In this document: positions 7,045-13,163 of the stretch, piece by piece
Layout: every line of letters starts with the position of its first letter
Position numbering within the stretch: position 1 is the stretch's first letter
DNA from: Desulfovibrio sp. UBA4079
GTDB lineage: Bacteria; Desulfobacterota; Desulfovibrionia; Desulfovibrionales; Desulfovibrionaceae
Assembly: GCA_002382645.1 (NCBI GenBank)
Contig: DFYP01000136.1
Span: forward strand, 543-31,815
Direction: 5' to 3'
Length of the DNA: 31,273 bases
Made by a program: the position numbers and the translations under genes
The notes under the pieces: model-generated
Told to the model about the DNA's origin: nothing
Database searches by the model: none
What the model saw: the letters and a program-made list of their open reading frames with translations, nothing else

Positions 7045-7416
7045 TCAGGTCGTTTTGCCGGACTTCTTGGCCGCGTCCTGGATCTTGAAGATGAGGTCGT
7101 TGATGGCCACGGGCTTGAGCAGGTAGTCGAAGGCCCCCTGGGTCATGCCCTCCAGGGCCACCTCCATGTTGGCGTGGCCCGTGAGCAGGATGACCTCGGT
7201 GGCCGGGGTCAGCTTCTTGATGTGCTTGAGGGTCTCGATGCCGTCCATGCCCGGCATGCGCACGTCCAGGACCACCACGTCCACCGGGGTCCCGGCCAGG
7301 AGCTTGAGGGCGTCCGCGCCGTTGGCCGCGGTGCTCACCTGGAAGTTGCGGCGGTCCAGGCGCTTGGTCATGAGCTCCAGAAACTCGGTCTCGTCGTCCA
7401 CCAGAAGGATGTGCAT
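7045..7416 (-). CDS. Stand-alone response-regulator receiver protein
   Basis: 123 aa from ATG at 7416, chosen because the receiver fold starts immediately (MHILLVDDE); upstream in-frame starts would only add an unconserved leader. Acidic pocket Asp7/Asp8, phospho-acceptor Asp51 (VVVLDVRMPGMDG) and conserved Lys101 (YLLKPV) are all present. There is no output domain, so it probably acts by protein contact. No histidine kinase is encoded in the window. It lies between a membrane-protein gene and the PEP-synthase-like gene, 13 bp from the latter, which suggests that it works with one of these products. Confidence 0.9.
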   Translation of the reverse strand: MHILLVDDETEFLELMTKRLDRRNFQVSTAANGADALKLLAGTPVDVVVLDVRMPGMDGIETLKHIKKLTPATEVILLTGHANMEVALEGMTQGAFDYLLKPVAINDLIFKIQDAAKKSGKTT

Positions 7417-7439
7417 AGGTCCGTCCTGTTTCGCGGCTG

Positions 7440-7462
7440 GGGAACCGGGGGAGGCGGTTCCC
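7440..7462. other. Intergenic hairpin upstream of the receiver gene
   Basis: GGGAACCG at 7440-7447 pairs perfectly with CGGTTCCC at 7455-7462, with a 7-base loop. It lies in the 104-bp gap between the 271-aa membrane protein and the receiver. No T-tract follows on the minus strand, so it looks more like an mRNA processing or stability element than a terminator. Confidence 0.4.
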
Positions 7463-7520
7463 GGCGGCATCATAGACAAAATCGTGGACGGACGTCCAGC
7501 GCGGCGAAGGCGTTGCGGGG

Positions 7521-8336
7521 TCAGCGATACTGCACGGTTCCCGGGCCAACCCCGGGGGCGTCCGCGCGGGCCACCAGGAAGCCCGGCTCGATGGCGGTCT
7601 CCAGGCCCACCTCGGCGTGGGAGGCCTCGGGCCCCACCTTGGCGGCCACCAGGTCGCCGACCACCCGGCGCCGGGAATCCAGGAGGAGCAGACGTTCGCC
7701 GGGCCGCACCCCGTGGCGGGAGCCCAGGCCGAAGAGCACCTCCCAGGCGTGCTTGCGCCGGGCCAGCTTGTAGATGGACCCCAGGCCCAGGGCCTGCCTG
7801 CGGGCGTCCTCGCGGCTGGAAAAGAGGAAGGACAGGCCCAGGCAGCCCAGGCCCAGGGGCAGGAACCCGACGAACAGCCAGAAGGGCCGCACGCCCAGGT
7901 CCCGTTCGCAGAAGCTCGGCAGGTCCCGGCGCAGGGCCCGCCCGTCCGGGAACAGGCGCAGCCGGTAGAGGGTGGCGTCCTCCTGGGGATTGCCGCCCCG
8001 GGGCATGACCTGCAGGGAGTATTCGCCGGACCGGGCCTCGTCCGCCACCGTGACCTCGCCGCGCCAGATGCGGCCCTGGAGCTCCAGGAGCTGGACCTGG
8101 GCGTCCGGGGTGTCCAGCTTCGCCTCCAGGTACTCGGCGGCCTTGGCCGAATCGAAGTCCCGGATCTCGGCCAGGTCCTCGGGCGAGACGCTCAGCTTGC
8201 CGCCCACGGGCACGCTCTCCCCGGCCGCGGCCCGGAACAGGGTGTCGGGCTCGAATCCGCTGCGCATGGCGTCGACGGCCACCAGCAGGATGAGCACGAA
8301 CAGGCTGATGGCGAACTTGTGGAACACGGTCTTCAC
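7521..8336 (-). CDS. Two-pass membrane protein of unknown function
   Basis: 271 aa. A hydrophobic segment at about residues 7-23 (FAISLFVLILLVAV) anchors the N-terminus. A polar, probably periplasmic region of ~125 residues follows, then a second membrane segment at about 150-172 (FWLFVGFLPLGLGCLGLSFLF) and a ~95-residue cytoplasmic tail that looks like a small beta-barrel (SRHGVRPGERLLLLD, VVGDLVAAKVG). I recognise no named family. ATG overlaps the stop of the preceding 75-aa gene as ATGA, so the two are translationally coupled and may form one complex. It belongs to the operon that begins with the TauE-like permease. Confidence 0.82.
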   Translation of the reverse strand: MKTVFHKFAISLFVLILLVAVDAMRSGFEPDTLFRAAAGESVPVGGKLSVSPEDLAEIRDFDSAKAAEYLEAKLDTPDAQVQLLELQGRIWRGEVTVADEARSGEYSLQVMPRGGNPQEDATLYRLRLFPDGRALRRDLPSFCERDLGVRPFWLFVGFLPLGLGCLGLSFLFSSREDARRQALGLGSIYKLARRKHAWEVLFGLGSRHGVRPGERLLLLDSRRRVVGDLVAAKVGPEASHAEVGLETAIEPGFLVARADAPGVGPGTVQYR

Positions 8337-8560
8337 GACGCGGCTCCGGCTTGGGGTTCGCGGCCGAAGCGCCGGATGAGGATCCGGCCGCCCACGACCG
8401 TCACTGCGGCCAGGGGCACGAAGGTGCGCAGGAAGATGCCCGAAAGATGGGCCCGATCAGCGTGGCCCAGGTAGATGGCCAGGCAGAGCTCCGCCAGCAG
8501 GAGCAGGTCCATGACCACGATGACGATGCGCTGACGCTTGTTGATGGTTCCGCTGCTCAT
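8333..8560 (-). CDS. Small two-pass membrane protein
   Basis: 75 aa with two predicted membrane segments, about residues 11-30 (IVIVVMDLLLLAELCLAIYL) and 41-60 (SGIFLRTFVPLAAVTVVGG), and a basic tail. Function not recognised. It has a strong GGAGGG ribosome binding site, but this lies within the palindrome CCCTCCCAGGAGGG, so initiation may depend on local RNA structure. It overlaps the 271-aa membrane protein gene by four bases. Confidence 0.75.
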   Translation of the reverse strand: MSSGTINKRQRIVIVVMDLLLLAELCLAIYLGHADRAHLSGIFLRTFVPLAAVTVVGGRILIRRFGREPQAGAAS

Positions 8561-8581
8561 GTCCCGCTCCCTCCTGGGAGG

Positions 8582-8623
8582 GCCGGGCCGCCCGCAGAGG
8601 CGTTGGGGCGCGGGCGGCCCGGC
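8582..8623 (-). other. Strong GC hairpin inside the operon
   Basis: A perfect 14-bp inverted repeat (8582-8595 with 8610-8623) separated by a 14-base loop sits between the genes at 8648-8983 and 8333-8560. No run of T follows on the minus strand, so a complete intrinsic terminator is unlikely. It may cause partial termination or protect the upstream mRNA, giving unequal expression of the two halves of the operon. Confidence 0.6.
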
Positions 8624-8647
8624 AGGGGCTGGGGTTGGGGGCGTGGG

Positions 8648-8983
8648 TTACTTCTTGAAGAGGTCCTGCTTGGACACGTTCATGACCTTCACGGCCATGT
8701 ACTTCTTGGTATCCCCCGAGTAGGCGATGCGCAGGATGTCCCCGGCTTCCGGGATGATCCCGATCTTGGCCTCGGACACGTCGAAGACCGTGATGGTGCC
8801 CGTGGGCGTGCCGTACTTGTTCTCCGGCGTGAAGTGCGTGTCGTACTCCTCGATCTTGATGGTCTTGGCCACCTGGTCGTACTCGATGCACTTGCCCTGG
8901 GCCACCATCCCGGCCCAGGCCGCGGAGCAGAACAGCACCGCCAGGACCAGGGCCGACGCGAGAGTCAGAAGCTGTCGTTTCAT
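8648..8983 (-). CDS. Small exported protein of unknown function
   Basis: 111 aa. A typical Sec signal peptide spans residues 1-24 (KR start, hydrophobic LLTLASALVLAVLFC core, cut after AAWA). The mature ~87 residues are rich in alternating hydrophobic/charged strands (KTIKIEEYD, TGTITVFDV, YMAVKVMNV), suggesting a compact periplasmic beta-fold. One Cys remains in the mature part (GKCIEYD). ATG at 8983 has GGAGA upstream. It lies 29 bp after the TauE-like permease and is probably co-transcribed, so a periplasmic accessory of that transporter is possible. Family not recognised. Confidence 0.82.
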   Translation of the reverse strand: MKRQLLTLASALVLAVLFCSAAWAGMVAQGKCIEYDQVAKTIKIEEYDTHFTPENKYGTPTGTITVFDVSEAKIGIIPEAGDILRIAYSGDTKKYMAVKVMNVSKQDLFKK

Positions 8984-9012
8984 GGCGTTTCTCCGTAGTG
9001 TTCTTGCGCGGA

Positions 9013-10041
9013 TCAGGCCTGGCCCGCGCCGGCCTTCTTTTCACGCAGCTCCTGGGCCGCACCCTGGAACATGATCTTCATGATCCAGAGACAAATGGCC
9101 GCGATGGCGCCGAGGATGATCACGGCGGCCGGGGCGTTGAACTTGAACTGCTTGAGGATGATCGAGACCATGCAGGCCAGCACGGCCAGGCCGAAGGCCA
9201 CGCGGATGCCGTAGCCCTTGGCGTACTTGGTGGCGATGGTGCCGATCTGCGCGCCGATGGCCGCGCCGGTGAGCATGACGAACACCGCGACCATCTCGAT
9301 GCGGCCCTTCATGGCGAAGGTGAACGCGCCGTACAGACCCGAGATCATGACCTCGAAGAGGTCCGTGCCCACGGAGATGTGGGTCGGGCAGCCGATGAGG
9401 TAGATGAGCGCGGGCATGCGCAGCAGGCCGCCGCCGATGCCCAGGAAGCCGGCCAGCATGCCGGTGACCATGCTCACCATGATGGGCAGCCAGGCCGAGC
9501 AGGTGATGCCGGCGTGCGGGAAGTGCATCATGGGCGGGATATTGATCTTGTGCAGGGTCTTGTACCAGGTCACGCCCTCGGTGCCGTGCTCGCCGTCGGT
9601 GAGGCCCTTCTTCTTCTTGCCCACGGCCTTGGCGTAGTCATAGAAGACCATCCAGGCGATGAGTGCCAGGAAGCCCACATAGACCCAGCGGACCACCGAG
9701 CCCACCAGTCCGATGCGCTCCAGCCACATGACGATCTGGGCGCCGATCTCAATGCCGACCATGGTGCCGGCCAGCATGACAATGCCCAGCTTGTAGTCCA
9801 CGTTGCCGAACTTGGAGTGCCGCACCGTGGAGATCATGGATTTGCCCGCGATGTGGGCCATGTCCGTGCCGATGGCGAAGGCCATGGGAAAGCCCAGGAT
9901 GTTCAATCCCGGGGTCACCATCCAGGCCCCGCCCATACCGAAGAACCCGCCGATGACGCCCACCGAGAAACCGATGAGCACCAGGCCGGGCCAGAAGATG
10001 TTCACGCCCGAGATGGGCATGTGCATGTACAACCACTCCAT
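9013..10041 (-). CDS. TauE/SafE-family permease
   Basis: 342 aa integral membrane protein with about eight predicted helices in two repeats. The family hallmark glycine-rich loops appear twice: GVIGGFFGMGGAWMVTP (about residues 28-44) and GMLAGFLGIGGGLLRMP (about 198-214). Members move small anions such as sulfite, sulfoacetate or organic acids; the substrate here cannot be read from sequence. A ~45-residue hydrophilic loop (KKKKGLTDGEHGTEG) separates the halves. ATG at 10041 has AAGGAGAG upstream. It is second in an operon behind a sigma-54 promoter and beside a sensor-activator, which suggests ligand-induced expression. Sulfite or sulfonate handling would suit a sulfate reducer but is inference. 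Confidence 0.93.
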   Translation of the reverse strand: MEWLYMHMPISGVNIFWPGLVLIGFSVGVIGGFFGMGGAWMVTPGLNILGFPMAFAIGTDMAHIAGKSMISTVRHSKFGNVDYKLGIVMLAGTMVGIEIGAQIVMWLERIGLVGSVVRWVYVGFLALIAWMVFYDYAKAVGKKKKGLTDGEHGTEGVTWYKTLHKINIPPMMHFPHAGITCSAWLPIMVSMVTGMLAGFLGIGGGLLRMPALIYLIGCPTHISVGTDLFEVMISGLYGAFTFAMKGRIEMVAVFVMLTGAAIGAQIGTIATKYAKGYGIRVAFGLAVLACMVSIILKQFKFNAPAAVIILGAIAAICLWIMKIMFQGAAQELREKKAGAGQA

Positions 10042-10072
10042 GCTGTTCTCTCCTTGCTCTTGGCCTGTGGGC

Positions 10073-10372
10073 CTAGTGTTCGACGATCTTGCGGGACTTC
10101 AGGTCCAGCCCGGTGCGGGACATGAGGAAGTCCATGAAAAACCCCAGGAAGCTGCCGTAGATCGCGGTGAGCACCACGGCCCAGACGGCGTTGAGGGTGG
10201 GGTTCATGTTGTAGACGTCGGCGAAGTAGTAGAGGACCGAGTTGGTCAGAACCCGGGTATCCGCCACCACCACCAGGTCCGCGGCCTTTCCGCCTGCGGC
10301 CCAGGCCAGGCCGGGCAATACCGCCGGCAGGGCCAGGATCAACGGGAGCAGTTTCCACATTCTCTTGCGCAT
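10073..10372 (-). CDS. Small membrane protein ahead of the TauE-like permease
   Basis: 99 aa. A basic start (MRKRMWK) and a hydrophobic segment (about 8-25, ending LAWAAGG) look like a signal peptide or first membrane helix. A second hydrophobic segment lies at about 62-82 (AVWAVVLTAIYGSFLGFFMDF), with a short charged C-terminus. ATG at 10372 is preferred because GGAGGG is 6-7 bases upstream; ATG at 10378 would sit almost on the binding site. It is the first gene after the sigma-54 promoter, 31 bp before the permease, so a transporter subunit or accessory is plausible. Family not recognised. Confidence 0.8.
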   Translation of the reverse strand: MRKRMWKLLPLILALPAVLPGLAWAAGGKAADLVVVADTRVLTNSVLYYFADVYNMNPTLNAVWAVVLTAIYGSFLGFFMDFLMSRTGLDLKSRKIVEH

Positions 10373-10490
10373 CAGCATCCCTCCAGTGTTTCCATCCGTT
10401 CCTCCAACCAGAGCCGGGAACCGTCCCGGCGCTCCCCCCTGGGCCCAAGGGGGGAGAACCAGGAATTTGGTCCGCGGCGAATCCTTGCAA

Positions 10491-10599
10491 CTCGCAAGAA
10501 AGCAATGCCCATGCCAATGGGGAAAACGCGCAATGGATTTTCTATCCTGTTCTTTTTTTTATTTTTTTATTTATATTGACTTTGGCAACGCCTTGCGAG
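10491..10599. promoter_or_regulatory. Inverted pair of CTTGCGAG motifs and A/T tract in the divergent gap
   Basis: CTCGCAAG at 10491-10498 (itself within a CTTGC-N5-GCAAG inverted repeat) and CTTGCGAG at 10592-10599 are reverse complements about 100 bp apart. They bracket the sigma-54 promoter and a run of T/A at about 10551-10577 likely to bend DNA. They are candidate binding sites for the divergently encoded activator. Function is inferred from placement only. Confidence 0.4.
10501..10516 (-). promoter_or_regulatory. Sigma-54 promoter of the TauE operon
   Basis: On the minus strand the site reads TGGCAT-GGGCA-TTGCT, differing from the -24/-12 consensus at one position and keeping GG-N10-GC. 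It lies about 130 bp before the first gene of the operon, predicting a start near 10490. It faces away from the gene for a sigma-54 activator, which is its likely partner. Confidence 0.8.
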
Positions 10600-10666
10600 A
10601 ATTGTAGACATCCTTCGCGCGTCCCCCCCAAGAGGACTGCGGTGCCTTGTTTTCCAGGAGGCCTCC

Positions 10667-13153
10667 ATGTCCGGCATCTTCGACACCGGCGATTTGCGTC
10701 ACACCTTCGCGCAGCTGAGCCTGCGGACCAAGCTCCTGGTCACGGTGATCCCCTCCATGGTCCTGATCCTGGCCGTCACCGGGTACGCAACATACAGGAT
10801 TTCCAACAGTTTCATCGAAACAGCCCTGGAGCGCACCGTGCGCATCCAGAACATGGCCACAGCCCAGGCCCTCACCGAGCGCCTGGACCAATGCCGCAAG
10901 TCCCTCCTGCTCTTCTCGCAAGCTCCGTTCTCGCCCGAGGCCATGCAGGACTTTCTCGCAAAGCAGGAGGCCCTGGGCGGCCCCCTGTTCCGCGAGTTCG
11001 CTTTCCTGCCTTCCGGGCCCGAGGCCCCGGTGTTCTTCCTGACCAGGGACACCGAGAGCCTGCGGGTGCCGCCGGAGCGCATCCGGGAGATCCGGCCCAA
11101 CCCCATCCTGGCCGTGGAAAAGGCCCTGGGCCTGGCCCCGGGCGAGGTCTGGATCTCCCCGGTGATCACGGCCGAATACCCGGCCATCGGCGCGGGCGAC
11201 GGGGCCAAGCGCACGGCCGCCCCGGTGATCCGCATGGTCACGCCCTGCGACGGCGGAGCCCGCGGCCGAGGCCTCCTGGTCCTGGGCCTGGACGCCCGCG
11301 ACCTGCGCAATCTCCTGTCCCTGTACAATTCCCCGGAATCGCCCTTGCGGGCCTTCGCCCGCAGCGGCGAGGTGCGCTATCATTATCTCTTTGACCTGGA
11401 CGGCTGGATCCTGCTCCAGTCCGGCGACCCGGCCCGGGGCGAGGATGATCTGGCAACGTATCTGGCAAGGTCGGGATACGAGGGCACCCTGGGCCGCGCC
11501 CACCTGCCCATGGCCTTCCGGCCCAACGAGGTCTTCCACCAGTTCTGGGAAATGCTGGTGGACGTGAAGGAGGCCAAGAACGGCGGCTTCATCGGAACCA
11601 ACGGGGATTCCGGGGATCCGGGCGGGGCGCGCAACTACTTCCAGGCCTACGCCCCGGTCTATTTCACCCCGCTCCAGGGCCAGCCGCCCCAGGTCTACGC
11701 CGGCCTGGCCTTCATCGACCGGAGCAAGCTGACCCTGGCCGCCGGATACAAGCACCTGGACGTCATGTTCCTGATAACCCTGCTGACCATCGCCTCCGTG
11801 GCCGGCATGGTCTTCTTCCTGTCCAAGGCCATCACCTCGCCGATCCTGCGCCTGGCCCAGGCCGTGGGCGAGGCCGACCTCTCCGGGAACATCCAGGAGA
11901 TCGACATGCCCGCCTCGGGCTACGAGACCAATGTGCTCAAGCGGGCCGTGAACAAGATGCTGGCGGCCCTGAGCCTCCAGATCGAGGAGATCCGCATCCG
12001 CGACCAGGCCATCCACGACCAGAGCCTGAGCCAGCGGGTGCCCGCGGGCGAGACCTCCCCGGAGCAGGACGCCCGGCCCAACCCCATCCCCGGCATCCTG
12101 GGCTCGGGCCCCAAGCTGGAGGCCCTGCGCTCGGACATCCTCAAGGCCGCCCGGGTGGACGTGGACGTGCTCATCCTGGGCGAGACCGGCACAGGCAAGC
12201 AGCTGGCCGCCGAGGCCATCCACAGCCTGAGCGGCCGGGCCAACAAGCCGTTCATCTCCATCAACTGCGGGGCGCTGGACGAGAATCTCCTCCTGGACAC
12301 CCTGTTCGGCCACGTCAAGGGCGCCTTCACCGAGGCCAAGACCGACCGCAAGGGCGCGTTCCTGGAGGCCGACGGCGGCACCCTGTTCCTGGACGAGATC
12401 CAGTCGGCCTCGCCCAAGGTCCAGCAGGCCCTGCTGCGGGCCGTGGCCATGCGCAAGATCAAGCCCCTGGGCAGCGATTCCGAGATCGGCGTGGACGTGC
12501 GCCTGGTGGCCGCCACCAACGCGGACCTGACCGAGCTCATCGACCGCCGCCTGTTCCGCGAGGACCTCTACTTCCGGCTCAAGGTCATCACCCTCCAGAC
12601 CCCGGCCCTGCGCGAGCACAAGGAGAACATCCCGGCCCTGGCCCAGGCCTACCTGCGCCAGGCCGAGTCCCTGGTGAACAAACAGGGCCTGGCCCTGTCC
12701 CGGGGAGCCCTGGAGAAGATGAAGGCCTATTCCTGGCCGGGCAACATCCGCGAGCTGATCAACTGCATCACCCGGGCCGCGGTCATGGCCGAGGGCGACC
12801 TGATCCTGGCCGAGGACGTGCGCCTGGAGGACGACGGCCGGGCTCCCCTGCCCGGCGAGGCCCTGCGTGTGCGGCCCAGCCCCGGGGGCGAACCCCGGCC
12901 GCCCGCGCCGCTCGAATCCCTGGAGGAACTGGTGCCCACAGGCGTGCGCCTGACCCCGCGCCAGCAGAAGGTCCTGCCCCTGGTGGCGGCCCGCGGCGAG
13001 GTCACCCGCAGCGCCTACCAGGAGATCGCCGGCGGCGACCTGCCCTCGCGCACGGCCATCTACGATCTCCAGGACCTGGTGAAGAAGGGCGTGCTGCGCC
13101 GCGAGGGCCGCGGCCCGGCCACGCGCTACGTCCTGAACGGCCGCAAGGCGTAG
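10667..13153 (+). CDS. Membrane-bound sigma-54-dependent activator with a periplasmic sensor
   Basis: 828 aa. Domains: membrane helix about 19-42; ~320-residue periplasmic region, probably a double Cache-type sensor (LLVLGLDARDLRNLL, YHYLFDLDGWILLQ); second helix about 366-388; HAMP-like linker about 388-445; AAA+ domain about 480-720 with Walker A GETGTGKQ (505-512), Walker B LFLDEI and arginine region REDLYFRL; C-terminal winged helix about 760-825 (LTPRQQKVL, SRTAIYDLQDLVKKGVLRR). Two oddities: the sigma-54 contact loop reads GAFTEA (552-557), not GAFTGA, and the usual Fis-type helix-turn-helix is replaced by a winged helix. ATG at 10667 has AGGAGG upstream. It probably senses a periplasmic ligand and switches on the divergent permease operon. 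The PEP-synthase-like paralogue B follows 10 bp downstream. Confidence 0.93.
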   Translation: MSGIFDTGDLRHTFAQLSLRTKLLVTVIPSMVLILAVTGYATYRISNSFIETALERTVRIQNMATAQALTERLDQCRKSLLLFSQAPFSPEAMQDFLAKQEALGGPLFREFAFLPSGPEAPVFFLTRDTESLRVPPERIREIRPNPILAVEKALGLAPGEVWISPVITAEYPAIGAGDGAKRTAAPVIRMVTPCDGGARGRGLLVLGLDARDLRNLLSLYNSPESPLRAFARSGEVRYHYLFDLDGWILLQSGDPARGEDDLATYLARSGYEGTLGRAHLPMAFRPNEVFHQFWEMLVDVKEAKNGGFIGTNGDSGDPGGARNYFQAYAPVYFTPLQGQPPQVYAGLAFIDRSKLTLAAGYKHLDVMFLITLLTIASVAGMVFFLSKAITSPILRLAQAVGEADLSGNIQEIDMPASGYETNVLKRAVNKMLAALSLQIEEIRIRDQAIHDQSLSQRVPAGETSPEQDARPNPIPGILGSGPKLEALRSDILKAARVDVDVLILGETGTGKQLAAEAIHSLSGRANKPFISINCGALDENLLLDTLFGHVKGAFTEAKTDRKGAFLEADGGTLFLDEIQSASPKVQQALLRAVAMRKIKPLGSDSEIGVDVRLVAATNADLTELIDRRLFREDLYFRLKVITLQTPALREHKENIPALAQAYLRQAESLVNKQGLALSRGALEKMKAYSWPGNIRELINCITRAAVMAEGDLILAEDVRLEDDGRAPLPGEALRVRPSPGGEPRPPAPLESLEELVPTGVRLTPRQQKVLPLVAARGEVTRSAYQEIAGGDLPSRTAIYDLQDLVKKGVLRREGRGPATRYVLNGRKA

Positions 13154-13163
13154 GGAGGAAGGG

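Noticed and set aside
10584..10596. Second sigma-54-like site on the plus strand for the activator gene
   Set aside because: GG and GC are separated by 9 bases, not 10, a spacing not expected to work. A sigma-70 type start from TTGACT at 10576 is possible but its -10 box is poor.
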